Assembly: GCF_006542375.1 (NCBI RefSeq)
Contig: NZ_CP038143.1
Span: 186,001 to 250,000 of the forward strand
Length of the DNA: 64,000 bases
Direction: 5' to 3'
Origin: Oecophyllibacter saccharovorans
Lineage (GTDB): Bacteria > Pseudomonadota > Alphaproteobacteria > Acetobacterales > Acetobacteraceae
The translations under genes and the position numbers were made by a program. Numbering within the stretch: position 1 is the stretch's first letter; each line of letters opens with the position of its first letter. This document shows, piece after piece, positions 48,156 through 61,398 of this stretch. Below the pieces are notes generated by a model. It had not been told where the DNA came from and ran no database searches. It saw only the letters and a list, made by a program, of their open reading frames with translations.

Positions 48156-49093
48156 CAGCCTGGTCGCCTGCCACCCTTCCCCTCCGGGGACGCCTGAAAG
48201 CCGATGCGCCCCTGGGACCGCGCAGCTGGTTCCGCACAGGCGGTGCTGCGGACTGGCTTTTCGTTCCGGCCGATACCGAGGATCTCGCCACTCTCATGCG
48301 CGCGCGCCCCGCTGAGGTGCCGGTAACGGTTCTGGGCGCCTGCTCGAATGTCATCATCCGTGACGGCGGCGTGGAAGGGCTGGTCGTCCGGCTGGCGGGG
48401 GGATTTGCCGATGTCGCCTTCGACCAGGACCCTGAGACCGGTCAGGCCGCCGGCGTTACGGTCGGCGCGGCGATGCTGGATGCGTCCCTGGCGGAACGGG
48501 CGGCGGAAGCAGGGCTGGGAGGATTGGAATTTCTGGTGGGCATTCCCGGCTCCATCGGCGGCGCCGTGCGCATGAATGCCGGAGCACACGGCGGAGAAAT
48601 GGCAGATGTCCTGGACTGGGTGGAGGTTCTGCTGGAAGACGGCCGCCTTGAGCGACTGAAGCGCGCGCAACTCACCATGCATTACCGTCATACTGCCCTG
48701 CCTGAAAACAGCATCGTTGTACGCGCCCGCCTGGCAGGACGGCCCGAAGCGCCTCAGGAGATCCAGGCCCGTCTGGCCGCCATCCGTCAGACGCGCGAAA
48801 CCACCCAGCCCGTTCGGGCACGAACCGGCGGTTCCACCTTCCGTAACCCTGAAGGTCACAGTGCCTGGAAGCTCATTGATGCCGCCGGCTGCCGCGGCCT
48901 GCGGATCGGTGATGCCCAGGTCAGCGAGAAGCACTGCAATTTCCTGCTCAACCTGGGCCAGGCCACCAGTGCCGAGCTGGAGCGCCTGGGCGAAACAGTG
49001 CGTGAACGCGTCCTGACCGATTCCGGGGTGGCGCTGCACTGGGAAATCAAGCGCCTCGGGCGACCGTCTGCGCCTCCAACCATCCCTGCCTGA
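48152..49093 (+). CDS. murB: UDP-N-acetylenolpyruvoylglucosamine reductase MurB
   Basis: FAD-dependent, NADPH-using enzyme forming UDP-MurNAc. 313 aa, type II (no extra loop). [47 protein letters not shown] and the catalytic serine region [18 protein letters not shown] are visible, followed by HCNFLLNLG. It overlaps murC by 4 bases. Confidence 0.97.
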   Translation: MTAWSPATLPLRGRLKADAPLGPRSWFRTGGAADWLFVPADTEDLATLMRARPAEVPVTVLGACSNVIIRDGGVEGLVVRLAGGFADVAFDQDPETGQAAGVTVGAAMLDASLAERAAEAGLGGLEFLVGIPGSIGGAVRMNAGAHGGEMADVLDWVEVLLEDGRLERLKRAQLTMHYRHTALPENSIVVRARLAGRPEAPQEIQARLAAIRQTRETTQPVRARTGGSTFRNPEGHSAWKLIDAAGCRGLRIGDAQVSEKHCNFLLNLGQATSAELERLGETVRERVLTDSGVALHWEIKRLGRPSAPPTIPA

Positions 49094-49107
49094 CCGGAGC
49101 CTGCGCC

Positions 49108-50118
49108 ATGCCATCATCTTCTCTCTCACATTCATCGCCACTGCGTATCGCCGTTCTCATGGGCGGGACAGCCAGTGAACGCCCCGTAAGCCTCAGCAGT
49201 GGCCAGGCCGTCGCCCAGGCCCTGCGTACAAAAGGCCATGACGTGCATGAGATCGACGTCGGGGCTGATCTCATGACCATCCTGACGGCTTTGCAGACAC
49301 TCGTTCCGGATGTTGTTTTCAATGCCCTGCACGGCCCGGGCGGGGAAGACGGCAGCATTCAGGGGGTACTGAACTGGCTGGGACTGCCCTATACCCATTC
49401 CGGCCTTCTGGCCTCTGCCACCGCAATGGACAAGGCCATGACCCGTACCCTGCTGGCCCAGGCCGGACTGCCGGTCGCCGAAGGCAGGGTGGTTTCCCCC
49501 CAGGAGCTGGCTGCAGCCGAACCGATGGCGCGCCCTTACGTCATCAAGCCGGTCGCTGAGGGCTCCTCTTTCGGTGTCTATATTCTTCCTCCAGGCCCCA
49601 CCCCGCAGGAAGAAGAGCGCGAGCGCCAGGAAATTGCCCGCAACTGGTCACACGGGCAGCGCATTCTGGTGGAAAAATTCGTACCAGGCCGGGAACTGAC
49701 CGTCGGGGTTCTGGAAGACGAAGCGCTGGGCGTGACAGAGATCCAGCCTCAGGACAGCGCTGCCTTCTATGATTATCAGGCCAAATACCAGGCCGGCGGC
49801 TCGCGCCATGTGGTTCCGGCCCCCTTGCCGGATGACCTGACCCAGCGCCTTCTCGAAATTGCCCGGCAGGCGCACAAACTGCTGGGGTGCACTGGCGCCA
49901 GCCGGACAGATTACCGTTATGACGATGCAACGGGTGAGCTCATCATCCTGGAAGTCAACACCCAGCCCGGCATGACACCGACTTCCCTGCTGCCTGAACA
50001 GGCGGCCTGGCGCGGGCTTGACTATCCTTCACTCTGTGAATGGATGGTACTGAACGCTCTCGGTCGTCCTCCGCATCTTGCCCTTTCCAATCCGCCAGGC
50101 CCTGCAGGAACTGCCTGA
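49108..50118 (+). CDS. ddl: D-alanine--D-alanine ligase
   Basis: ATP-grasp enzyme that makes the D-Ala-D-Ala dipeptide for MurF. 336 aa. VLMGGTASERPVSLSSG at the N-terminus, FNALHGPGGEDGSIQGVL, KPVAEGSSFGVY, and the C-terminal LEVNTQPGMTPTSLLPEQA. The stop overlaps the ftsQ start by one base (TGATG). Confidence 0.97.
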   Translation: MPSSSLSHSSPLRIAVLMGGTASERPVSLSSGQAVAQALRTKGHDVHEIDVGADLMTILTALQTLVPDVVFNALHGPGGEDGSIQGVLNWLGLPYTHSGLLASATAMDKAMTRTLLAQAGLPVAEGRVVSPQELAAAEPMARPYVIKPVAEGSSFGVYILPPGPTPQEEERERQEIARNWSHGQRILVEKFVPGRELTVGVLEDEALGVTEIQPQDSAAFYDYQAKYQAGGSRHVVPAPLPDDLTQRLLEIARQAHKLLGCTGASRTDYRYDDATGELIILEVNTQPGMTPTSLLPEQAAWRGLDYPSLCEWMVLNALGRPPHLALSNPPGPAGTA

Positions 50119-51626
50119 TGCCGCACGATCCCCACTTTTCCTCCCGCGATTCCAGAGACGCCCCTGAATGGTCTGAAAGCGGCGCCCTCGGCCCGGCTTA
50201 TGGCGACCGTCCTACCCGCAGTGCGCTTTTCTGGCAGCGCCAGCGGCGCAGAATACGGCTTTGGAGCAGCGGCTTTATTTTCCTGGCCCTGCTGGGCGCA
50301 GGAAGCTGGGGTGTGAGCACCATGCTCTCCGATGAGGAAAAAGCCGGCCTGCGTGACAAACTCAGTGCTCTTGATCCGCTGGCCATCAAGCATATCGTGA
50401 TTTACGGGCGCGAACTGACGGAAGAAAGCGACGTGCTGGACATGCTGGACACCCGGGTCGGCAACGGTCTGTTCGGCTTCTCGGTCGAAAAAGCCCGGCG
50501 CCGGATCGATACCCTGCCCTTCATCGCCCATTCCACGGTGGAAAGGCGCCTGCCCGATACCATTGTCGTCACCCTTGTCGAACGCGTGCCTATCGCCATC
50601 TGGCAGAACGGGGGCCGCTTCGAGCTGATCAACAAGGATGGGGAACAGGTATCCCAGGGCAATGTTGACCCGACCGATGCACATGTCTTCCGCAAACTGC
50701 CCCTCGTTGTCGGCCGCGGCGCCAATACCCAGGCGGCCAGCGTCATTGAAGCGCTGAACCGTTACCCGGACCTGCGCACGCGCACGCTGGCGCTGGTGCG
50801 CATCGGGGAAAGGCGCTGGAACCTGGCGCTTGACAACGGCATGCAGATTCTCCTGCCCGAGGGCCAGGAAGATGCAGCCTTCCACCGGCTGACCGAGTAT
50901 CAGGACCACTATCAGCTCCTGGATCGCCCGCTTGCGGCCATAGACATGCGCCTGCCCGATCGGATGGTCATCCGCCTGCGCCATCCGGGTGAAGTGCCAC
51001 CCGTCCTCCAGGTCCTTAAACCCGCCTCGCTTTCAACACCCCTTCCCCCATCTGAGGCCTCCACTGGCAAGCCCGTCCTCTCTGCCAAACCGCTCCTTCC
51101 GCCTGTCGCCAAACCGGAACCCACTGACAGCAGAGAGACCAGAGCGGAGCGGAAATCCCCTCATCTTTCAGCGCATCATTCCCCGGCACTGAATGCACAG
51201 TCTCAGACCACGGCTGCCCTGAATGCCGCCTCGCTGAAGGCAGCTTCCTCGGGCGCGGGACGAAATATGGACAATACGGCAGACTTGCCCTCTCACCACG
51301 CGCCCCTGCATCTGCACAGGCACGACAGCCCGCGTGAAGGCGGCAGTGCCAATACGCACCTCCCCCAAGGTGATTCCGGTCTTCATGATGACAGCCGCCC
51401 CGTTTCGAAAGCGCATGCCCATGCGGCAGCATATAGGGAGCATAGCGACCGCTTTGCGGCCCGGGAGAAGCCTTCTCCGGAATCCGGTTCCGCTCACTCT
51501 AGCGGCACGTCAACGTCCCTACTTCCGTCTGCTCCCAAAGAAGTACCGGCCAGAAGGGTACCGAGCAGATCTTCCGCCAGCCGCAGCCACGATACAACGC
51601 CCTTACCGCCCCCCCAGCCTTACTGA
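50118..51626 (+). CDS. ftsQ: Cell division protein FtsQ with long low-complexity tail
   Basis: 502 aa from ATG at 50118, overlapping the ddl stop as TGATG. Cytoplasmic N-terminus, membrane segment near residues 50-72 (LWSSGFIFLALLGAGSWGVS), then a POTRA domain (IKHIVIYGRELTEESDVLDM) and the FtsQ beta domain up to about residue 290 (RVPIAIWQNGGRFELINKDG). The last 210 or so residues are S/P/H/A-rich with no visible fold, and end LPPPQPY. Standard FtsQ proteins are roughly 250-320 aa. FtsQ links FtsB/FtsL to the divisome. Confidence 0.94.
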   Translation: MPHDPHFSSRDSRDAPEWSESGALGPAYGDRPTRSALFWQRQRRRIRLWSSGFIFLALLGAGSWGVSTMLSDEEKAGLRDKLSALDPLAIKHIVIYGRELTEESDVLDMLDTRVGNGLFGFSVEKARRRIDTLPFIAHSTVERRLPDTIVVTLVERVPIAIWQNGGRFELINKDGEQVSQGNVDPTDAHVFRKLPLVVGRGANTQAASVIEALNRYPDLRTRTLALVRIGERRWNLALDNGMQILLPEGQEDAAFHRLTEYQDHYQLLDRPLAAIDMRLPDRMVIRLRHPGEVPPVLQVLKPASLSTPLPPSEASTGKPVLSAKPLLPPVAKPEPTDSRETRAERKSPHLSAHHSPALNAQSQTTAALNAASLKAASSGAGRNMDNTADLPSHHAPLHLHRHDSPREGGSANTHLPQGDSGLHDDSRPVSKAHAHAAAYREHSDRFAAREKPSPESGSAHSSGTSTSLLPSAPKEVPARRVPSRSSASRSHDTTPLPPPQPY

Positions 51627-51903
51627 AAACCAGTCTTAGCCCGGCAACCCACAAGAAAAGCCGGTTATCTGATCATTCCGCACGGGATTTCACAGAAACA
51701 GGCACAAGCCGCTTGCCGCGCCCGCCCTCTTGAAGCAGAAGGCTCACTGGGATTTACTTTGCTCACCTGATCTCGCCGTGCCGGTCAGGTGTACATTCCT
51801 ATCCCTCGCTTCCGCCCTGTTCTCCCAAGAGCCCTCATCTGCCAGGCTCTCCCCGTCCGCATCTTTCAGGCCCATCCAGCCTGCCAACGGAGCCCAGTCC
51901 CCC

Positions 51904-53256
51904 ATGCCGCTTACCCCCCAATCCGAGTCCTGGTCCGCTGTCCAGACAGAGGGGTTTCTGGCGCCTGAAACGCCTGCAGATGGACGGGCGGTTCTGCCGC
52001 TCCTGCCTGAAGAACGCCCGCCCGGTTTCGAGTGGCGGACGGGGATCAAGGCCGTTCTCGATCTCGGATCGACCAAGGCCACCTGCCTGATCGGGCGCGC
52101 GCTCTCCAACGGCTCCCTGCAGGTACTGGGATGGGGGTGGCGCCGGTCGGAAGGGATCAATTCCGGGGCGATCATTGATACACGCCGCGTTGAAGCCGTC
52201 ATCCGCGCTACGGTGGGCGATGCGGAAAAACAGGCCGGGCGCCGGATTGACGAGCTCGTTCTCAACCTCTCCTGCGGCAATCCGCAGAGCTATCATATAG
52301 ACACCGAGATGATGATCGGCGGGCGGGAAGTCACGCTGGATGACGTGCGTGATCTCCTGGATGACGCGCGTTACCGGGCTTTTCACGAAGACCGGCGCCT
52401 CGTCCATACCCTGCCGCTTGGCTTCAATGTAGATGAAACGCCAGCCGTTCCCAATCCCTGCGGTCACCAGTGCAATCACCTGCTCGGCAAATTCCACCTG
52501 ATTGATGCCAATACCAGTGCCCTGCGCACGCTCAGTACGGTGCTGCACCGGGCTGACCTGCGCCTGTCAGGCCTGGTCTCCAGTCCCTTCGCCTCCGGGC
52601 TGGCCGTGCTGGATCACGATGAGCGCGACCTTGGCGTTACAGTGGTGGAAATGGGTGCGGGCACCACCTCCCTGGCGGTCTTTTCCCACGGGCGCCTGCT
52701 TTATACCGCCCAGTTGCGCGTTGGTGGCCACCATATCACGCGTGATATCGCCTCTGCCCTTTCAGTCCACACCGATACGGCAGAATGGCTCAAGACCATG
52801 CACGGCGCGGCCCAGCCCGTCTCGGATGATGATCACCATATCATCCCCCTTCCGGCCGGCCAGGGCACCGGCATGACGCGCCTGCCACGCTCGAAACTGG
52901 TCTCCATCATCGCGCCCCGCATTGAGGAAACGCTGGAAATGACCCGCCATGCCCTTGAAAGCGCCAATCTGGGGCGGCTGACGGAAGGGCGCGTCGTTCT
53001 GACAGGGGGCGCTTCCCTGCTGAACGACCTCGGCCCCGTAGCGGCGCGCATCTTCGGGCGCCAGGTGCGGCTGGGGCAGCCGCGCGGCATTCACAATCTG
53101 CCGGAAAACTCCACGATTTCGGCTGGATTCTCCACTGCCGCCGGTCTCCTGGCCTGGAGTGCGGGGGCCGAGGATGCTTTCTGTCTCCCCGAGGAGAACA
53201 CTGTCAGCCGCGGCCCCATGAAACGCCTTGTGAATCTCATCCGTCGACATGTATAA
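51904..53256 (+). CDS. ftsA: Cell division protein FtsA
   Basis: Actin-like membrane tether for FtsZ. 450 aa from ATG at 51904 (GGAG 11 nt upstream); the frame is open to a TTG at 51730 but the extra stretch looks non-coding. Phosphate-1 motif AVLDLGSTKATCLIGR, phosphate-2 motif VEMGAGTTSLAVFS, adenosine motif VVLTGGASLLNDL. The amphipathic C-terminal helix MKRLVNLIRRHV is the membrane anchor. Preceded by a 277-bp gap after ftsQ, which could hold an internal promoter for ftsA-ftsZ. Confidence 0.96.
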   Translation: MPLTPQSESWSAVQTEGFLAPETPADGRAVLPLLPEERPPGFEWRTGIKAVLDLGSTKATCLIGRALSNGSLQVLGWGWRRSEGINSGAIIDTRRVEAVIRATVGDAEKQAGRRIDELVLNLSCGNPQSYHIDTEMMIGGREVTLDDVRDLLDDARYRAFHEDRRLVHTLPLGFNVDETPAVPNPCGHQCNHLLGKFHLIDANTSALRTLSTVLHRADLRLSGLVSSPFASGLAVLDHDERDLGVTVVEMGAGTTSLAVFSHGRLLYTAQLRVGGHHITRDIASALSVHTDTAEWLKTMHGAAQPVSDDDHHIIPLPAGQGTGMTRLPRSKLVSIIAPRIEETLEMTRHALESANLGRLTEGRVVLTGGASLLNDLGPVAARIFGRQVRLGQPRGIHNLPENSTISAGFSTAAGLLAWSAGAEDAFCLPEENTVSRGPMKRLVNLIRRHV

Positions 53257-53351
53257 TTGAGTTTAAAATCCTTATCAGACCCAGACTGTCCGCCCTTCAT
53301 CCGGGCAGGTGCCGATTCTCCTGCCTGCCGCCTCTTGTGGAGCCTCCGACC

Positions 53352-54986
53352 ATGTCCCTGAAACTTACGCCTACTTCCTCGGCCGAGAACGCGATCAGCC
53401 CACCGCGCATCACGGTCATCGGCGTAGGGGGTGGTGGCGGGAACGCCGTCGACAACATGATCTCCACCGATCTGAATCACGTGGAATTCATCGTCGCCAA
53501 CACGGACGCCCAGCAGCTCAGCAAGTCCCAGGCACCCATCCGCCTGCAGCTCGGCCCGGACCTGACGCGCGGTCTGGGTGCAGGGGCCAAACCCGAGATC
53601 GGGCGGCAGTCAGCTGAAGAGGTCGAAGAAGAGATCCGTCAGCATCTGACGGGCGTGGACCTGGTTTTCATCACAGCCGGCATGGGTGGGGGCACCGGAA
53701 CAGGGGCAGCCCCCGTCATGGCGCGTATTGCCCGTGAAAACGGCGCACTGACCATCGGCGTTGTTTCAAAGCCTTTTCAGTTTGAGGGCATGCGTCGTTG
53801 CCGTGCGGCCGAAGCAGGCATCGTCGAGTTGCAGAAATACGTCGATACCCTGATCGTCATTCCCAACCAGAACCTGTTCAGCTGCTCAACCCAGACGACG
53901 ACCCTGCTTGATGCCTTCAAGATGGCCGATGACGTCCTCTACCAGGGCGTGCGCAGCATTACCGACCTCATGGTCGTGCCCGGTGTGATCAATCTTGACT
54001 TCGCAGACGTCAAGACCGTCATGGGCGAGATGGGCAAGGCGATGATGGGCACAGGCGTGGTGGACGCCACCACTGATGGACCGGATCGCGCCACCCTTGC
54101 GGCGGAACGCGCCATCTCCAACCCGCTGCTGGAGGAATCCTCCATCCGCGGCGCGCGTGGTCTGCTAATCAACGTCACCGGCGGGCCGGAGCTTGGGCTC
54201 TACGATTACACCACGATCATGGAACGCATCAGCGAAGAAGCCCATGCCGATGCAGAGATCGTCAGCGGCTTTCTGGTACGCGATGACATGGCAGGCTGCA
54301 TCCAGGTCTCGGTCGTGGCCACCGGTATCGACCGCCAGTCTGAGAACGAGCCCAGCGCTGAGGAAAAAGCCGAGCTGGAAGACGCTGTGGCCACTTTTTC
54401 ACAGCCGGCTTCACAGCCAGGCCCAGGCCCAGCCCCTGCCACCCCACCCCTGATGTCACAGACGGTTGCCCAGCCTCCTGAACGGGAAGTGCCGGTCCAG
54501 CGCGCCGCCGTTGAGCCGCGCCCGGCTGCTCCCCAACCTGCTCCCGGCCCACAACCCGCCGCTGCGCCGCAGCGCGCCGCCTATCACCTGGCTTCCCATG
54601 CGCCGCAGCAGACGCGCCCTGTCACGCCGCCGACCGCACCCCTGCGTCAGGGAGGTGAACCTCAGGAACGCGCCGGGCTGTTCAGCCGTCTTTTCCGCAA
54701 CCGGCCGAATTCCGCTCCCCATACGCCGCCAGCCAGCGGCTACGCTCCTGCCCAGCGCCCAGCCGCCCCAGCTCAGCCCCGGGAGGAAGAGCGCCACCAC
54801 GAGGGCTACCAGGAACATCGGTCCGAACACCATCAGGATCACAGGCATGACTATCCTGAGAGTCGTTCTGAACACAGGCACGACCACCATGGAGAGGGCC
54901 GCAACGAGCGTCATGAACATGGGCGTGAGCACGACCGCGGTACTGACGACAACCTGGACATTCCAGCCTATCTACGGCGTCAGTAA
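53352..54986 (+). CDS. ftsZ: Cell division GTPase FtsZ
   Basis: 544 aa from ATG at 53352 (GTGGAG 9 nt upstream; a GTG at 53337 is in frame). Nucleotide-binding [15 protein letters not shown], tubulin signature [11 protein letters not shown] and T7 loop [11 protein letters not shown] are intact. The core ends near residue 325. A linker of about 200 residues rich in A/P/Q follows, then a histidine-dense block (about residues 478-530), and finally the conserved C-terminal peptide [12 protein letters not shown] that binds FtsA and other partners. Confidence 0.97.
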   Translation: MSLKLTPTSSAENAISPPRITVIGVGGGGGNAVDNMISTDLNHVEFIVANTDAQQLSKSQAPIRLQLGPDLTRGLGAGAKPEIGRQSAEEVEEEIRQHLTGVDLVFITAGMGGGTGTGAAPVMARIARENGALTIGVVSKPFQFEGMRRCRAAEAGIVELQKYVDTLIVIPNQNLFSCSTQTTTLLDAFKMADDVLYQGVRSITDLMVVPGVINLDFADVKTVMGEMGKAMMGTGVVDATTDGPDRATLAAERAISNPLLEESSIRGARGLLINVTGGPELGLYDYTTIMERISEEAHADAEIVSGFLVRDDMAGCIQVSVVATGIDRQSENEPSAEEKAELEDAVATFSQPASQPGPGPAPATPPLMSQTVAQPPEREVPVQRAAVEPRPAAPQPAPGPQPAAAPQRAAYHLASHAPQQTRPVTPPTAPLRQGGEPQERAGLFSRLFRNRPNSAPHTPPASGYAPAQRPAAPAQPREEERHHEGYQEHRSEHHQDHRHDYPESRSEHRHDHHGEGRNERHEHGREHDRGTDDNLDIPAYLRRQ

Positions 54987-55061
54987 GGCCTTCGCCTGAT
55001 CTCGGGGCAAGCCAGCGCTTGACGCACCTGCCCTCCCAGACCGCCCTTCTTTGGAGCCTCT

Positions 55062-56102
55062 ATGCCGGACCGCGTTTCTCACCGAACGAACGGCTCTGGG
55101 CTCCAAGCTGCCTCTCTTCCCCCTGCCAGCCACCAAACCACCTTGGCCCGCAGGGTACATTGCCGGGGCACAGGGCTGCACAGCGGCAAGGAGATTTCAC
55201 TCTCCCTCCAGCCTGCCCCGGCCGGAAGCGGAATCCGCTTTCAACGGACAGACCTGCCCCACAAACCGGCTTTCCGCCTTGAGGCGGAAAGCATCGTCAA
55301 CACGACCCTGGCCACCGTTGCCGCCCACCCCACCAATCCCACTTGTCGGATAAGCACGATTGAACATCTTCTGGGGGCCCTGCATGCCCTGGAGATCGAC
55401 AACCTCCTCATACAGGTTGATGGCCCTGAGCTGCCTGTTCTGGATGGTTGTGCGGAAGCTTTCGTCTTTCTGCTGCAATGTGCCGGCGTGACGCAGCTGG
55501 AGGCCATGCGCAACAGGATGGAAATCCTCCAGCCTGTCGAGGTCAGCAAAGACGGCGCGTCAGCACGGCTGGCTCCCCTCTCGGTCGAAGAACAGGCCTC
55601 TCCCGGTCTTTATCTCGACCTGTCAATTGCTTTTCCCCAATCTGTCATCGGCAGGCAGAGCTGGTCGATGCAACTGAATGCACAGAGTTTTCGCCAAGAC
55701 ATAGCCAGGGCCCGCACTTTCGTGGCGTTCGAGGATATCGCTGCCCTGCAGGCCCAAGGCCTGGCACGGGGCGGCAGTCTGCAGAATGCGGTGGTGGTGC
55801 AGGATACACAGGTGCTCAACCCTGAAGGGACGCGCGGAAAAGACGAATTCGTGCGCCACAAGGTGCTTGATGCCATAGGAGATCTCTACTGCAACGGTCT
55901 GCAGATTATCGGTCATTTCAGCGGCTGCCGCAGCGGGCATGCGCTCCACAACCGGCTTCTCCGTGCCCTTATGGCCACGCCTGAAGCCTGGCGGCTGCTC
56001 CCGGCCGGCGCGGCCTCGACTCCTGAGATAAAACAGGGTAATGCTTTGCTTCCGCTCCGCCGCCTGCATGATATAAGGCACTTATGGTCAGCCGTATCGT
56101 AA
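55062..56102 (+). CDS. lpxC: UDP-3-O-acyl-N-acetylglucosamine deacetylase LpxC
   Basis: Zinc hydrolase committing to lipid A synthesis. 346 aa. GTGLHSGKEISLSL near the N-terminus, the zinc His in STIEHLLGALHAL, and FVRHKVLDAIGDLYCNG carrying the second His and the Asp ligand. The N-terminal 27 residues before the conserved VHCRGTGLHS are longer than in E. coli. TTGGAG lies 6 nt before the ATG. The end overlaps bamD by 19 bases. Confidence 0.96.
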   Translation: MPDRVSHRTNGSGLQAASLPPASHQTTLARRVHCRGTGLHSGKEISLSLQPAPAGSGIRFQRTDLPHKPAFRLEAESIVNTTLATVAAHPTNPTCRISTIEHLLGALHALEIDNLLIQVDGPELPVLDGCAEAFVFLLQCAGVTQLEAMRNRMEILQPVEVSKDGASARLAPLSVEEQASPGLYLDLSIAFPQSVIGRQSWSMQLNAQSFRQDIARARTFVAFEDIAALQAQGLARGGSLQNAVVVQDTQVLNPEGTRGKDEFVRHKVLDAIGDLYCNGLQIIGHFSGCRSGHALHNRLLRALMATPEAWRLLPAGAASTPEIKQGNALLPLRRLHDIRHLWSAVS

Positions 56103-57208
56103 CCCCCCGCGCGTTCGATAAGGACGCATCGCTCTCCGTCACGCCTTCACGCGCCACTGGAGCACGTGACTGGAAAATGTGGGGCAGCAGGCTTTGCGCG
56201 ACCGGTCTTTGCGCGACTTTAGCCGTGCCCCTGCTGGCAGGCTGTGCCTCTGATGACATCTCCAAGCAGATTCCCCAATCTGCTGATGCTGAAACCCTTT
56301 ACAATGATGGCATTGATGCACTGCGGACCGGGCACTACAAACTGGCCAGTGCCGAATTCGAGCTGATTCAGCAGAATTTCCCGTATTCAGGCTACACGGG
56401 CCATGCTGAGCTGATGGAAGGCTATGCCTACTACCTGCAGGGGGAATATGCCCTGTCGGTCCAGCAGCTGGAACGCTTCCTGCAGCTCCATCCCACCAGC
56501 CCGGATGCGGCCTACGCCTACTACCTGCGCGCCCTGTGCTACTACGAACAGATCGGCATTGTCGCGCGTGACCAGTTGAGCACGGTGGAGGCCATGGAAG
56601 CCCTGGAAGAGGTCGTCGCCCGCTTCCCCCAGACTTCCTATGCTCGTGACGCGCGCCTCAAGATCGACCTGTGCCGTGACCATCTGGCGGGCAAGGAAAT
56701 GTATGTCGGGCGCTATTATGAGCGGATGCGCGACTATCAGGGCGCCTATGGCCGCTACCAGCGCGTGATCCAGGATTACCAGACCACGAACCACGTTCCT
56801 GAAGCGCTGGAACGCCTGGTCGAGGTCACGCTTGACCTCGGGCTCATCAATGAGGCGCGTCAGGATGCGGCTGTGCTCGGCTATAACTATCCTGACAGCA
56901 AATGGTATCGTTTCGCTTATAACAAGCTCAAGAACCATGATCTCCTGACCCCAGAAACCCGCAAGCCGGGCAAGGATGAAGCAGCTCTGAAGGGAGAAGC
57001 GATCTCGGCCAAGGAAGCGAAGGAAGCTTCCGAGATCATTCCCGTTTCAACCGACGCCCCGCCCCCGCCGGCCAATACCGACCCGCAGGCGGCAGGAAAG
57101 ATGCCCGAACTTCCCCAGAAAAAAAGCGGGGGCTTCGGCCAGGCAGTCGGGAACTTCTTTGCCCCTGTCGGGAATTTCTTCGGCAGCATCTGGAATCACA
57201 TTTTCTGA
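56084..57208 (+). CDS. bamD: Outer-membrane assembly lipoprotein BamD
   Basis: BAM-complex lipoprotein with TPR repeats. 374 aa. The lipobox LLAGC (about residues 50-54) follows a hydrophobic stretch; the long N-region suggests the start may be the ATG at 56177. TPR region: TLYNDGIDALRTGHYKLASA, YPDSKWYRFAYNKLK. The C-terminal 70 residues extend past the family core and end VGNFFAPVGNFFGSIW plus NHIF, a duplicated aromatic motif. BamE is encoded elsewhere in this window. Confidence 0.93.
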   Translation: MVSRIVTPRAFDKDASLSVTPSRATGARDWKMWGSRLCATGLCATLAVPLLAGCASDDISKQIPQSADAETLYNDGIDALRTGHYKLASAEFELIQQNFPYSGYTGHAELMEGYAYYLQGEYALSVQQLERFLQLHPTSPDAAYAYYLRALCYYEQIGIVARDQLSTVEAMEALEEVVARFPQTSYARDARLKIDLCRDHLAGKEMYVGRYYERMRDYQGAYGRYQRVIQDYQTTNHVPEALERLVEVTLDLGLINEARQDAAVLGYNYPDSKWYRFAYNKLKNHDLLTPETRKPGKDEAALKGEAISAKEAKEASEIIPVSTDAPPPPANTDPQAAGKMPELPQKKSGGFGQAVGNFFAPVGNFFGSIWNHIF

Positions 57209-57305
57209 GCCCTCCCCGGCAGGGACCTGACAGCTCTTTCCCTTCAGATGCGCCAAAAGCCTGAATTCGTTTGACACAGCCTGCCAAGCCGCTGACAGTC
57301 ACTTC

Positions 57306-61297
<3,992 letters not shown>

Positions 61298-61398
61298 GAG
61301 AAAAATCTTTCCGCTTCCCACCTCGCAGCCTGGAAAACTGCCCAGCCCCAAAGCTTATCATGGCCTTCTCCACTGAGGGTAAGGCATGAGGAACAGAC

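Noticed and set aside
53337-53351. GTG start 15 bases upstream for FtsZ
   Set aside because: The ATG at 53352 has a well-placed GTGGAG and gives the usual FtsZ N-terminus.
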